Positions 40,971 through 50,398 of a stretch of 64,000 nucleotides of DNA are shown piece after piece; positions within the stretch are counted from its first letter, which is position 1, and each line of letters opens with the position of its first letter. The stretch is from Hydrogenophaga taeniospiralis (GTDB taxonomy: Bacteria; Pseudomonadota; Gammaproteobacteria; Burkholderiales; Burkholderiaceae_C), in NCBI RefSeq assembly GCF_020510445.1, contig NZ_JAHBAG010000001.1, forward strand, positions 2,456,501 to 2,520,500. Reading direction: 5' to 3'. The translations under genes were made by a program, and so were the position numbers. The notes beneath the pieces are model-generated. The model did no database searches and was not told the origin of the DNA. It was given only the letters and a program-made list of their open reading frames with translations.

Positions 40971-43004
40971 CTACCTCTTCACCAGCCGCTGCATCCAGTC
41001 CAGCAACGCAGTCGGCAGTGCGTCCGGCGTCGGCAGCAGCGCGTACTGGTGGGCACCAAACACGGTGGGCAGGTAGCTGGTGGCCTGCCGGTCCACGGCC
41101 AGGCAAAACGGCGAGATGCCCTGCAGCTTCGCTTCGGTCACGGCCTGGCGGGTGTCTTCGATGCCGTAGCGGCCTTCATAGACATCGCTGTCGTTCGGTT
41201 TGCCATCGGACAACAGCAGCAGCAGCCGGTGCGTGGCGCTTTCGCGCATGAGCGCGGCGCTGGCGTGGCGCAGGGCGGTGCCCGCCCGCGTGTACTGGTC
41301 GGGCTCCAGCGCCGCGATGCGCAGCGCCACGGCGGGGCTGTATGACTCCTCGAAGCGCTTGATGTCCCACACGCTCACCGCATTGGGCCCATTGCCCGAG
41401 AAGGCCTGCACCGCGAAGGGCTCGCCCATCGCCCCGAGGGCGATGCACACCAGCAGCAAGGCTTCGCGCTCGACGTCGATGACCCTGCGGCGGCTCGAGA
41501 TCCAGCCATCGGTGGATCCGCTGACGTCAATGAGTATCAGGATCGCCATGTTTCGCCGGGACCGCTGTTGCGAGCAATACAGGTCCTGGGTCATCGGCCA
41601 ACCGGCGCGCATGTTCGCCAGTCCTTCGACGCAGGCTTCCAGGTCGATGTCGTCGCCGTCTGTCTGGCGGCGCCGCAGCGTGCGCTGGGGGCGCAGTGCC
41701 GCGAAACGCTGGCGTATGGCGCCGAGCACCGGGCGATGCTCGGCCAGGGTGTCGTCCACCCACTGCTGTACTCCCACCGGTGCTGCCAGCACCCGCACCG
41801 TGGCGCCGGGGTGGCGGTAGGCCTCGATCCGGCAATCCCACTCGGGGTAGCAGAACGCCTGGGGTGCGTCGGACGCGGCAGCCTTGGTGTGACGGGGATG
41901 TACCGTGGGCGGGTCGTCGGACAGCAATACCTCCGGGGCCTGGCCCGGCGTCCAGACCAGCCGCGCCTGGGCGAGATCGGAGACCAGGTCGGCGAACTCG
42001 TCGGCCGCCGCATGCTGGTCGCGGTCGGTTGGCCGCTGCATTCCGAGCGGGTCCTCGGCCTGTTCGTGGGGTGCTTCGGGCGGGATCATCCAGGCGCCCT
42101 GCGCCGTGTCATCTTCCTGCTCGGCGCCTTCACGCACTTCGGGGCGACGCACCAGGCGCGCGCTGCGAGTCGTGCGTTCGGCGGTGTCGCCGATCGGGTC
42201 GCTGCCTTCAAGGCGTGGGTCCATGGCATCGCCCGGCTTGCGCAACGCGCCGGTCCAGCCGTCCAGGAACAGGGACGGGGCGCCCAGGCGCCCCGCGCTG
42301 GCCAAGTCCCGGACCATCTCGGCCGCAAGGAGACGTGCGATGCAGGCCGATTCTTCCGGCGATGTATCGATGGGCGCATGCTTATTCGGCCCATCGCAAG
42401 GCTGCGCGATCAAGGCGCGCACCCAGGCTTCCAGAGGTCGGCGCGCTGCGGGGAACTGTGCCAGCGGCGGACGGGCAGCCAGCGCTGCGCGGCGCCAGCT
42501 GTTCAAGGAGCTGGACATGCCGCGCAACAGGCGCGCCAGCGCCGCGTCGGCCGCAATGGCTTCCAGCAGCAGGTAGATGTCGAGAACCAGCGGCGAGTCA
42601 CAGTGGTCCACGCCCGCGGCGCTGCCCCGGCTCGCCCGCATGGCCTGTACCAGGGCCATGGTGCGAAAGCGGTCCATGGCCAGCGTGGTGTCGGTCAGGC
42701 CGGTTTCAGACGGCAACCAGATGCACTGGCCATCTGTGGCCGGCAGCGCCATGCGCGCCTGCGGGAAAGCGTTGCGCTGGAAGGTCTTGGCGAGCCAAGT
42801 GGGCCTTGCTGGCATCTGCGCCGTGCGCAAGCGGTAGGCCGTGCCGAACACCGCCTTGATCAGCAGGCCCAGACGCGGCGCCACATCGGCCAGCAGGGTC
42901 ATGGGCCGGGGCGGTGTCCTGGCCCGATGCCGTCGCCACAGGGTCTGTGTGAAAACGGTCGCGTGGCGGGCCACGTCGGTGATCACGTCCTCGGCTTCGG
43001 CCAT
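40971..43004 (-). CDS. norD: NorD, VWA-domain activator of nitric oxide reductase
   Basis: This 677-residue protein ends in a von Willebrand A domain with the MIDAS motif DVSGSTDGW (about residue 485) and further metal-ligand segments (SDGKPNDSD). NorD and the AAA+ ATPase NorQ are needed to assemble active cNOR, probably inserting non-haem iron. It follows norQ by 15 bases and is the last gene of norC-norB-norQ-norD. The long N-terminal part is family-specific. Confidence 0.93.
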   Translation of the reverse strand: MAEAEDVITDVARHATVFTQTLWRRHRARTPPRPMTLLADVAPRLGLLIKAVFGTAYRLRTAQMPARPTWLAKTFQRNAFPQARMALPATDGQCIWLPSETGLTDTTLAMDRFRTMALVQAMRASRGSAAGVDHCDSPLVLDIYLLLEAIAADAALARLLRGMSSSLNSWRRAALAARPPLAQFPAARRPLEAWVRALIAQPCDGPNKHAPIDTSPEESACIARLLAAEMVRDLASAGRLGAPSLFLDGWTGALRKPGDAMDPRLEGSDPIGDTAERTTRSARLVRRPEVREGAEQEDDTAQGAWMIPPEAPHEQAEDPLGMQRPTDRDQHAAADEFADLVSDLAQARLVWTPGQAPEVLLSDDPPTVHPRHTKAAASDAPQAFCYPEWDCRIEAYRHPGATVRVLAAPVGVQQWVDDTLAEHRPVLGAIRQRFAALRPQRTLRRRQTDGDDIDLEACVEGLANMRAGWPMTQDLYCSQQRSRRNMAILILIDVSGSTDGWISSRRRVIDVEREALLLVCIALGAMGEPFAVQAFSGNGPNAVSVWDIKRFEESYSPAVALRIAALEPDQYTRAGTALRHASAALMRESATHRLLLLLSDGKPNDSDVYEGRYGIEDTRQAVTEAKLQGISPFCLAVDRQATSYLPTVFGAHQYALLPTPDALPTALLDWMQRLVKR

Positions 43005-43019
43005 GGGGGTGTTACTCGA

Positions 43020-43853
43020 TCAGACGAAGGTGGCGTCGACCAGATCGCGCATCGCGCCCACCAGCGCTTCGTCGTCCGACAGCGGCGACACCACGGCGCT
43101 GTGGCAAGCCTGCCGCGTGGGGACGCCACTGGCCACCAGCGCGGCCGCTGCGATCAACAAGCGGGTGCTCGGCACCTCCGCCAATCCGCGGTCGCGCAGT
43201 TGGCGCAAGCGTTGCCCGAGCGACACCAGCGCCACGGCCGTGGCATGGTCGGCGCCGGCCTCGCTCTCGATGATGGCCGCCTCACGCGCAGCGGGAGGGA
43301 AGTCGAAGTCGAGCGCCACGAAGCGCTGCCGCGTGCTGGGCTTGAGGTCTTTGAGCATGCGCTGGTAGCCCGGGTTGTAGGAGATGACCAGCTGAAAGCC
43401 GGGTGCCGCCACCAGTGTCTCGCCGGTCTTGTCGATCGGCAGCATGCGGCGGTGGTCGGTCAAGGAATGCAGCACCACCGTGGTGTCTTGCCGGGCTTCG
43501 ACCACTTCGTCGAGGTAGCAGATGGCGCCCTCGCGCACAGCGCGGGTCAGGGGCCCGTCCTGCCAGGCCGTGCCGTCGTTGCGGATCAGGAAGCGGCCGA
43601 TCAGATCGCTCGCGCTCAGGTCGTCGTGGCAGGAAATCGTGACCAGGGGGCGCTTGAGCTTCCAGGCCATGTGTTCGACAAAACGGGTCTTGCCGCACCC
43701 GGTGGGGCCCTTGAGCATCACGGCCAGCCGCAAGGCATGGCAGTGCTCGAAGATGGCCACCTCGGCGCCCGATGGTAGGTAATACGGCTCGCTGCCGGTC
43801 GATGGTTCTGACCGGTCCAGCGGGTCAACGGTGTGGAGCAGCGCGGTGGTCAT
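43020..43853 (-). CDS. norQ: NorQ, AAA+ ATPase for nitric oxide reductase maturation
   Basis: This 277-residue MoxR/NorQ-type ATPase has Walker A GPTGCGKTRF, Walker B ICYLDEVVEA and the arginine-bearing PSTRQRFVALDFD. ATG 43853 overlaps the norB stop as ATGA (43850-43853), so translation is coupled; the frame is open upstream inside norB but that part is not a NorQ sequence. It works with NorD on NorCB. Confidence 0.95.
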   Translation of the reverse strand: MTTALLHTVDPLDRSEPSTGSEPYYLPSGAEVAIFEHCHALRLAVMLKGPTGCGKTRFVEHMAWKLKRPLVTISCHDDLSASDLIGRFLIRNDGTAWQDGPLTRAVREGAICYLDEVVEARQDTTVVLHSLTDHRRMLPIDKTGETLVAAPGFQLVISYNPGYQRMLKDLKPSTRQRFVALDFDFPPAAREAAIIESEAGADHATAVALVSLGQRLRQLRDRGLAEVPSTRLLIAAAALVASGVPTRQACHSAVVSPLSDDEALVGAMRDLVDATFV

Positions 43854-45241
43854 GGCCTTACTGACGCGGTGGGCAAGACCGTCCCGGCGGTGGGAGCGCC
43901 TGTCGTCATGGCCTCCTCGTCGAGGTCGAAGCGGGGTGCATGGCGGAAGAAGTCGTAGATGAACAGCCCCACGCCGGTCGCGAACAGCGAGCCGGTGGCG
44001 ATCAGCATGACGAAGTGCACCTGTATCTTCAGTTGGGCGTCGAGATAGCCCATGCCCATGATGCGCTCCAGATAGACCTGCGCGATGCCGGCGGTGGCAA
44101 ACGACAGCGTCATGCCGAACATGCCGCCGACCTGCATCCAGAACGCCCAGTAGCCGAGGCTGCTGCCTTGTTCGCTGCGCCCCGGCGTCATCGCTGGCAG
44201 CGCGTAGGTGATCATGGCCAGCACGATCATGGCGTAGGCGCCGTAGAAAGCGGCGTGCCCGTGCATGGCAGTGATCAGCGTGCCGTGGGTCCATTTGTTG
44301 ACGTCAGGGAACGTGTGCGCCAGGCCCAGCAGGCCGGCCCCGAACAGGGTGAACACCGCGCTGCCGATGGTCCAGTGCAGGGCCAGCGTGTTGGGGTGCG
44401 ACAGGCCCGCGCGGCGCATGGCCGAATACGCGAACATCGCCATGCCCACCAGCGCCGCGGGCTCCAGCGCGCTGAAGATGCCACCGATGGGCAACCAGTA
44501 CGACGGCACGCCCACCCAGTAGTAGTGGTGTGCCGTGCCCAGAATGCCGGCGATGAAGACCAGGCCCACGATCACATACAGCCACTTTTCCATGACCTCC
44601 CGGTCGGCGCCGGACAAGCGGATCAACAGATAGGCCAGAAAGCCGCCCTGGATCATCACCCACACGCCTTCCACCCAGAGGTGGATCGTCCACCAGCGGT
44701 AGTAGATGGAGACGGTGTAGTTCTCGTACTCCAGCAGCGCGGGCAGGTACAGCAGCGCGGCCAGGCCGAGACCGAGCACGAGCACGCCCTCCGTGGTGGT
44801 GAAGCGTTTGGAGCGCCAGATCGTCATGCCGATGTTGTAGAGAAAGATCAGCATGCAGATCACGATCACGATCTTGTGCGGCAGGGGCTGCTCCAGCAGC
44901 TTGTTGCCGGTGCCGTAGCGAAACAGATAGCCCACCACGGCGGTCACGCCCATCAGGGTCCACAGGACCAGCTGCACATAGGCGAGCCGGGTGCTGTAGA
45001 GCTCGGTGCGCGATTCGTCGGGCACCATCCAGTAGGTGGCGCCCATGAAGCCAGTGAGCACCCACACGATCAGCAGGTTGGTGTGGATCACCTTGGTCAC
45101 ATCGAAGGGCAGGATGTTGAGCAGCGGATCGGGCCCGAGGTATTTGGCGGCCGACAGCAGGCCAAACACCAGCTGCAACCCGAACAACACCATGGCCACG
45201 GCGAAATACCAGTAGGCAACCGATTGAGACCTGTAGCGCAT
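43850..45241 (-). CDS. norB: Nitric oxide reductase, large subunit
   Basis: This 463-residue haem-copper-oxidase-like subunit has about 12 membrane helices. It reduces 2 NO to N2O. Conserved histidines lie in KVIHTNLLIVW, WTIHLWVEGVW, GTAHHYYWVG and MHGHAAFYGAY; the Glu residues in the WVEGVW helix are the non-haem-iron-side acids. The length and the adjacent NorC mark the cytochrome-c-dependent (cNOR) type. Ribosome site aggag precedes ATG 45241. Confidence 0.96.
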   Translation of the reverse strand: MRYRSQSVAYWYFAVAMVLFGLQLVFGLLSAAKYLGPDPLLNILPFDVTKVIHTNLLIVWVLTGFMGATYWMVPDESRTELYSTRLAYVQLVLWTLMGVTAVVGYLFRYGTGNKLLEQPLPHKIVIVICMLIFLYNIGMTIWRSKRFTTTEGVLVLGLGLAALLYLPALLEYENYTVSIYYRWWTIHLWVEGVWVMIQGGFLAYLLIRLSGADREVMEKWLYVIVGLVFIAGILGTAHHYYWVGVPSYWLPIGGIFSALEPAALVGMAMFAYSAMRRAGLSHPNTLALHWTIGSAVFTLFGAGLLGLAHTFPDVNKWTHGTLITAMHGHAAFYGAYAMIVLAMITYALPAMTPGRSEQGSSLGYWAFWMQVGGMFGMTLSFATAGIAQVYLERIMGMGYLDAQLKIQVHFVMLIATGSLFATGVGLFIYDFFRHAPRFDLDEEAMTTGAPTAGTVLPTASVRP

Positions 45242-45308
45242 GTCGAAACTCCTGCAGAGGGGCGGCGGTGGCCCGCTGCCGGTGTGGGCTTGGCGGCGTC
45301 GCAGCCCG

Positions 45309-46163
45309 TTACTTGAAGGTCGCCAGGTACGCCGCGAGGTGGGTGACCTGTTCGGGCGTCAGGTCCTTGCCGTAGGTGTTCGGCATGAACGAGACCCCGT
45401 CGGCCGAGTACATGGGGCCTGCGACCAGGTGCGCGCTGGGCTGGGTGATGGACTCGCGAAGGTAGCTCGCCAGGTCGGTGGCGGTGCCTTTGTAGCCGGG
45501 TGAGGCCAGGGTCTGCTGCGTGCGTGTGGCGATGCCCGCCAGCGAGGGGCCCGCCATGTCGGCGCCCGCCGTGAGGGAGTGGCAGGCGGTGCAGGCGGGG
45601 GCGGCGGTTCTGAACATCCGCTCGCCCAGGGCCACCGGGTCTTTGTCGGAGGTGGCTGCCGCTGAGGTCGATCCTGCAGGCGTCGAAGCCGCCGCCACGG
45701 CGGGGACAGTCGCGTTCCCTCCTGTGGCGCCCAGGCCGGTGACCATGATCGGCCGCGGTGGCCAGCCCTGGTTGTCCACCTGGCTCACCCAGTCGAGAAA
45801 CGCGATCAGGCCGTCAATCTCGGCATCGCTCAGGTTCTGCTGGGGCATGAGCCGCCGGTGGCGCTGCTCGTCGTAGAACTTCGACGGGTCTTTCAGGAAG
45901 GCCCGCAGGTAGGGCGCGCCGCGCTGCTGTGCGATCTTGGTCAGGTCGGGCGCGTAATACGCACCTTCACCAAAGATGGTGTGGCAGTTGATGCAGTTGT
46001 TCTTGTGCCAGGTGTTCTTGCCCAGCGTGACCGCGGGCGTGATGTTCTGCGCGTTCGTCAGCTTCGGGAACTGGCGGTGGCTGTCGATGGTGAGGCCGAG
46101 AAAGATCAGCGTGGCGAGCAGCGTGGAGCCGATCGCGAAATACCGTGCCTGGCGCTTGTTCAT
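45309..46163 (-). CDS. norC: NorC fused to a second cytochrome c domain
   Basis: The first ~140 of 284 residues are a normal NorC: membrane anchor at residues 9-27, haem site CINCH (57-61) in the NorC-type sequence NNCINCHTIFGEGAYY, and the closing WPPRP. An Ala/Thr/Pro/Gly linker (~144-172) then leads to a second class I cytochrome domain with CTACH (191-195) and a Met ligand in SFMPNTYGKDL (M260). Typical NorC has ~150 residues and one haem. The extra domain is probably a tethered electron carrier delivering electrons to NorC. It heads norB by 67 bases. Confidence 0.93.
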   Translation of the reverse strand: MNKRQARYFAIGSTLLATLIFLGLTIDSHRQFPKLTNAQNITPAVTLGKNTWHKNNCINCHTIFGEGAYYAPDLTKIAQQRGAPYLRAFLKDPSKFYDEQRHRRLMPQQNLSDAEIDGLIAFLDWVSQVDNQGWPPRPIMVTGLGATGGNATVPAVAAASTPAGSTSAAATSDKDPVALGERMFRTAAPACTACHSLTAGADMAGPSLAGIATRTQQTLASPGYKGTATDLASYLRESITQPSAHLVAGPMYSADGVSFMPNTYGKDLTPEQVTHLAAYLATFK

Positions 46164-46178
46164 GTGTCTGCACCCGCG

Positions 46179-46295
46179 TCAGACGCTGATGCCCGTCCAG
46201 TGAATGACGCTGATGGCGGCGGCGTACGCGATGCCGGTGGCCATCAAACCGAGCACGATATGGCTGAACACCTGGAGACTTCGGTACGCGGTCAT
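46179..46295 (-). CDS. 38-residue single-helix membrane protein upstream of norC
   Basis: The frame ATG 46295 to TGA 46179 encodes 38 residues: a short polar start (MTAYRSLQVFSH) and one membrane-length hydrophobic segment (about 13-31), ending IHWTGISV. It lies 15 bases before norC and shares its strand. It is too short for ordinary gene callers. A weak ribosome site (gaggtg) lies eight bases upstream. Position and topology suggest a small structural or assembly subunit of the NOR complex; this is inference and I know no named family for it. Confidence 0.55.
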   Translation of the reverse strand: MTAYRSLQVFSHIVLGLMATGIAYAAAISVIHWTGISV

Positions 46296-46465
46296 GGGAG
46301 GCACCTCGGCAGTTGCGCCCGCGTTCTCTCAAGGGCGAGAGAGGCAGGCGGACGGTGCATGGTGACCAGTCCGTTTCTTGCGGTCCGTACGGCAACGCAC
46401 ACATGGAGCGCTGGCAGCCTTTCATGGCCCGCTGCGTGCGATGAGCAGGCAACGGGGTGGGACCG

Positions 46466-46765
46466 CTACCCGAACTTGAACAGAATGCCGTGGCCGCCGC
46501 GTGGGTATTCCCAGTCCACGTTCAGGTGTTCGCTGCAGATGACGCGGCAGCTGCCGCACTCCAGGCAGCCGTCGGTGATCAGGGTCACCGCGCCGTTGCC
46601 TTCGGTCTTGTAGCAGGAGGCCGGGCAGACGAAGGTGCAGCTCTTGACGACGCAGTCGTTGGTGCAGACGCTGGCGTCCTTGATCCGGATGTGCGGCCGT
46701 CCGGCGTCGACGCGGTAGCGGTTCTGGAAGAGCTTTTCTTCCACATTGACGGTGATGGCGTTCAT
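46466..46765 (-). CDS. fixX: FixX, ferredoxin-like protein
   Basis: This 99-residue ferredoxin-like protein has cysteine groups C-x3-C-x4-C-x3-C ([19 protein letters not shown]) and C-x2-C-x2-C ([12 protein letters not shown]) that can hold iron-sulfur clusters. It completes the FixABCX electron-bifurcating complex that reduces ferredoxin for nitrogenase. Its start overlaps the fixC stop (ATGA). Confidence 0.95.
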   Translation of the reverse strand: MNAITVNVEEKLFQNRYRVDAGRPHIRIKDASVCTNDCVVKSCTFVCPASCYKTEGNGAVTLITDGCLECGSCRVICSEHLNVDWEYPRGGHGILFKFG

Positions 46766-48072
46766 CGGATGGCCTTCCAGAGTTTGTACGCGTCGCCCAC
46801 CAGTCCGGTGAGTTTGCGGGTCTTGCGAAAGTGGGCAAAGATTTCGCGCTCTTTGGTTTTCTTGTCCACGCCGTCCACGGTGATCATGGTGCGCGCGGCC
46901 TGCGCCACCATGTCGGGGTAGCTGGTGAAGAATTGCGGGTTCTTGTGCAGCACGGCCGGCATGTCGCGGTACTTGTGCAGGTCCTTCATCACGAAGCTGG
47001 CGTCGAGCGCGGTCTTGTAGCTCTTGAGCGCCTTGCTGTCGAAACCCCGGTTCGCGGCCTTGGCGGCGATCACCGCTTCGCCCGCGAGGCGCCCGGTGGT
47101 CATGGCGAGGTTGGAGCCTTCGCGGTGCACCGCGTTGACGAAGCCACCCGAGTCGCCCACGATCATCCAGCCGTTGCCGTAGACCTGCGGAATGGCATGG
47201 AAGCCGCCTTCCGGGATCAGGTGGGCGCAGTACTCCTTCATCTCGCCGCCCTCGATCAGCGGGGCGATGGCGGGGTGGCGCTTCATCTGTTCGAGCAGCA
47301 CGTAGGGGCTGGTGCGGTTCGGGTTGTTCTTGAAGTCGCCCAGCATGCAGCCCACGCCGATGGTCAGCGACTCCTTGTTGGTGTAGAGGAAGCCGGTGCC
47401 CATCATGCCGTCGGTGATGCGGCCGATCATCTCGATGACGACGCCCGATTCTTCGCCGATGTTGAAGCGCTGGCGGATGGTCTCTTCGGGCATGAAGAGG
47501 ATTTCCTTCACGGCCAGTGCCACGTCGCCGGCCTGGATGTCGCCATGGAACCCGGCCTTGCGCGCCAGCGTGGAGTTCACGCCGTCGGCCAGCACCACCA
47601 CGTCGGCGTAGATGTCACCCTGTTCGCGGTCGCACTGCACGCCCACCACCTGGTCGCCGTCCATGATGAGGTGGTTCACGGTGGTCTCGCAGATCAGCAG
47701 CGCGCCGGCCTCGCGCACCTTGGAGCTGAACCATTTGTCGAACTGCGCGCGGATGATGGTGTAGCGGTTGTACGGCGGCTTGTTGTGGTCTTCGCTGCGG
47801 ATGTGGGTGCCGACGAAGGAACTCTCGTCGAGCAGCCACATGCGCTGTTCGATGATGTGGCGCTCCAGCGGCGCGTCTTCGCGGAAATCGGGAATGATCT
47901 CTTCGAGTGCCTTGGCGTACAGGATCGCACCCTGCACGTTCTTGCTGCCCGGGTATTCGCCGCGTTCGATCTGCAGCACCTTGAGACCGGCCTTGGCCAT
48001 GGTGTAGGCGCAGGCGTTGCCCGAGGGCCCCGCGCCCACGACGATGGCATCGAATTGAGAGGGTTTTTTCAT
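46762..48072 (-). CDS. fixC: FixC, FAD-dependent quinone-reducing subunit
   Basis: This 436-residue flavoprotein is related to electron-transfer-flavoprotein:ubiquinone oxidoreductase. The FAD-binding loop is [22 protein letters not shown], and [19 protein letters not shown] is the second dinucleotide-site signature. It sends high-potential electrons to quinone while the Fix complex drives low-potential ferredoxin reduction. ATG 48072 lies 20 bases after fixB; upstream codons in frame belong to fixB. Confidence 0.95.
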   Translation of the reverse strand: MKKPSQFDAIVVGAGPSGNACAYTMAKAGLKVLQIERGEYPGSKNVQGAILYAKALEEIIPDFREDAPLERHIIEQRMWLLDESSFVGTHIRSEDHNKPPYNRYTIIRAQFDKWFSSKVREAGALLICETTVNHLIMDGDQVVGVQCDREQGDIYADVVVLADGVNSTLARKAGFHGDIQAGDVALAVKEILFMPEETIRQRFNIGEESGVVIEMIGRITDGMMGTGFLYTNKESLTIGVGCMLGDFKNNPNRTSPYVLLEQMKRHPAIAPLIEGGEMKEYCAHLIPEGGFHAIPQVYGNGWMIVGDSGGFVNAVHREGSNLAMTTGRLAGEAVIAAKAANRGFDSKALKSYKTALDASFVMKDLHKYRDMPAVLHKNPQFFTSYPDMVAQAARTMITVDGVDKKTKEREIFAHFRKTRKLTGLVGDAYKLWKAIR

Positions 48073-48092
48073 CGCATTCTCCTGTGAGCGGG

Positions 48093-49193
48093 TCAGGCCA
48101 CCTGCCGGCTGCGCAGGGCCAGATGGGCGGAAAAGGCCTGGGTCAGCGCGGGCAGCACCTGCATCGCGTTGCCCACGATGCCGTAGTGCGCGAACTCGAA
48201 GATGGGCGCATTGGCGTCGGTGTTGATCGCCACGATCACGTCCGACGCATCCATGCCGACCCGGTGCTGCACCGAGCCCGAGATGCCCGCGGCGATGTAG
48301 AGCTTGGGCCGCACGGTCTTGCCGGTCTGGCCGACCTGGCGCTCCGCCTCCACCCAGCCGGCCTGCACGCAGGGCCGGGTGGCGCCCACTTCGCCGCCGA
48401 GCACGCGCGCCAGCTCGAACAGCAGCTTGAAGTTCTCGGGGTTCTTCATGCCCTTGCCGCCGCTGACGATCACGTCCGCGTAGGGCAGGTTGATCTGGTG
48501 GCTGTTGGCGTCGGCGATGAAGTCGAGCAGCTTGGTGACGATCTGCGTCTCCACCATGCCCAGCGTCTCCTGCACCGTCTCGCCGCCGCGGCCGGGCTCG
48601 GCCTTGGGCATGAGCATCACGCGCGGGCGCACCGTGGCCATCTGCGGGCGGTAGGCCAGGGTCATGATGGTGCAGTAGAGCGAGCCCCCAAAAGTGGGCC
48701 GCGTGGCCGCCAGGGCGCGGGTGGCCGGGTCGATGTTGAGCTCGGTGCAGTCGGCCGTCAGGCCGGTGAGCAGCGTGGTCGCCACCGAGCCCGCCAGGTC
48801 GCGGCCCATCGAGGTGGCGCCCAGCAGCAGGATCTCGGGCTGGTACTTGTTGACCAGATCGGTCAGGCCCTTGGTGAAGGGCTCGTTGCGGTAGCCCTTG
48901 AGCACCGGGTCTTTCATGATGTAGGCGGTGTCGGCGCCGAAGGTGAAGGCTTCGGCGGCGAACTTCTCCAGCTGCTCGTCGGGGCCGCCGAGCAGCACGG
49001 CGCCCACCGCGCTGCCCAGCTTGTCGGCCAGCTTGCGCGCTTCGCCCAGCAGTTCCCACGACACGCTGTGCACATGGCCGCGGTCGTGTTCGATGAAGAC
49101 CCAGACGCCCTTGTAGGCCTTGAGTTCGTCCGACAGCTCCAGGTTGCGGCCTCGGCCGGCGGGGCGCTTGGCGGGTGCGGCGGGTTCGGTCAT
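48093..49193 (-). CDS. fixB: FixB, electron transfer flavoprotein alpha subunit
   Basis: This 366-residue ETF-alpha homologue has the C-terminal FAD motif [20 protein letters not shown] and [25 protein letters not shown] 49193 overlaps the fixA stop (ATGA). An N-terminal basic, Ala/Pro-rich stretch (~20 residues) precedes the conserved [10 protein letters not shown]. Confidence 0.96.
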   Translation of the reverse strand: MTEPAAPAKRPAGRGRNLELSDELKAYKGVWVFIEHDRGHVHSVSWELLGEARKLADKLGSAVGAVLLGGPDEQLEKFAAEAFTFGADTAYIMKDPVLKGYRNEPFTKGLTDLVNKYQPEILLLGATSMGRDLAGSVATTLLTGLTADCTELNIDPATRALAATRPTFGGSLYCTIMTLAYRPQMATVRPRVMLMPKAEPGRGGETVQETLGMVETQIVTKLLDFIADANSHQINLPYADVIVSGGKGMKNPENFKLLFELARVLGGEVGATRPCVQAGWVEAERQVGQTGKTVRPKLYIAAGISGSVQHRVGMDASDVIVAINTDANAPIFEFAHYGIVGNAMQVLPALTQAFSAHLALRSRQVA

Positions 49194-50038
49194 GACAGCT
49201 CCTTCATCAACAGGTCGGATTCCAGGGTCGGATGGCGGGTGAACACCTTCTGCAGCAGGTTGAGCGACATGTCGCGCAGGGTGGTCGTTTCCATGTCGAG
49301 CATGTCGGCCTTTTCGCTGCGCGGCGTCGGCCCGAAGACCTTGCTCACCACCGTGGGCGAACCCTTGAGGCCGATCTTTCCGATGTCTTCGATGCCGGCC
49401 TGCTCCTTGTTCCACTTGCGCACCGGGTAGCCGGCGGCGTGGATCATGGCGGGCAGGTTGGCGAAGCGCATCTCGTTGGTGTTCTCCAGCATCGTGATCA
49501 GGCAGGGCAGTGCGGTCTTGAGCACCTGCACGCCGCCCTCGGCGCGCCGCTCCACCGTGATGGTGCGGGCCTCCAGGTCGGTCTCGACGATGCGCGAGAC
49601 GTAGGTCAGCAGCTGCAGGCCCATGCGCTTGGCGATGCCCGGCCCCACCTGCGCGGTGTCGCCGTCGATGGTCTGTTTGCCGGTGAAGACGATGTCCACC
49701 GCCTGCTCGCTGGCGATCTGCCGGATGCCGGCGGCCAGCGCGTAGGACGTGGCCAGCGTGTCGGCACCGGCGAAGGCGCGGTCGGTCACCAGCACCGCGT
49801 CGTCGGCGCCGAAGCTGATGCACTTGCGCAGCGCCTCTTCGGCCTGCGGCGGGCCCATGCAGAGCATGGTCACCTTGCCACCGAACTTGTCCTTCAGGCG
49901 CAGCGCTTCCTCCAGCGAAAACAGGTCGTAGGGGTTGACGATGGCCGGCACCCCCTGGCGCATGATGGTGTTGGTGACCGGGTGGACGCGGATCTGCGCC
50001 GAGTCGGGCACCTGCTTGATACAGACGACGATGTGCAT
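49190..50038 (-). CDS. fixA: FixA, electron transfer flavoprotein beta subunit
   Basis: This 282-residue ETF-beta homologue begins [16 protein letters not shown] and has the family signature [15 protein letters not shown]. The ATG at 50038 is chosen over 50044 because aggag then lies seven bases upstream. With FixB it binds the bifurcating flavin. It lies 13 bases after nifW. Confidence 0.95.
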   Translation of the reverse strand: MHIVVCIKQVPDSAQIRVHPVTNTIMRQGVPAIVNPYDLFSLEEALRLKDKFGGKVTMLCMGPPQAEEALRKCISFGADDAVLVTDRAFAGADTLATSYALAAGIRQIASEQAVDIVFTGKQTIDGDTAQVGPGIAKRMGLQLLTYVSRIVETDLEARTITVERRAEGGVQVLKTALPCLITMLENTNEMRFANLPAMIHAAGYPVRKWNKEQAGIEDIGKIGLKGSPTVVSKVFGPTPRSEKADMLDMETTTLRDMSLNLLQKVFTRHPTLESDLLMKELS

Positions 50039-50051
50039 GTCCATGCTCCTT

Positions 50052-50390
50052 TCAGGCGGTGGCGCGTTGTGGAAGCGAGGCTTTGAGGTTGTCGACCGAC
50101 ACGTGCTGCCGGCCGCCCACGTCCTGGAACACCTTGAACACCTTTTCCTGGGCCGGGGTGGAGCTGACGAAGTCCGCGTAGGCCTTCATCAGCTGCTCGC
50201 GGTAGCTGGTGAACAGCAGCACCTCGTTGCTCTGGTCCTGCAGGTTCTGCTGCCGGATGTACTGGAAGAAGCGCTTGAGGATGTGCAGCCGGCTGACGTT
50301 GACCACCGCCTGATCGAACGGCACGCCGAAGTACTGCAGGAAGTCCTCGGCGGACGACAGGGCCTTGAGTTGTTGAATGAAGTTTTCCAT
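50052..50390 (-). CDS. nifW: Nitrogenase-stabilising protein NifW
   Basis: This 112-residue protein has the NifW pattern LSSAEDFLQYFGVPFDQAVVNVSRLHILKRF. NifW helps protect or mature the MoFe protein. ATG 50390 has gagaga upstream; ATG 50402 would add four residues and overlap the cysE stop as ATGA, so either is possible. Confidence 0.93.
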   Translation of the reverse strand: MENFIQQLKALSSAEDFLQYFGVPFDQAVVNVSRLHILKRFFQYIRQQNLQDQSNEVLLFTSYREQLMKAYADFVSSTPAQEKVFKVFQDVGGRQHVSVDNLKASLPQRATA

Positions 50391-50398
50391 CGGGTCTC

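Noticed and set aside
41568..43778. A 736-codon frame opposite norD and norQ
   Set aside because: Antisense shadow; norD and norQ carry clear MIDAS and Walker motifs on the other strand.
46296..46465. A sigma-54 (NorR-type) or FNR/NnrR box before norC
   Set aside because: I looked for GG-N10-GC and TTGAT-N4-ATCAA on both strands and found neither; only a small TCTCTC/GAGAGA hairpin (46325-46342) is present.
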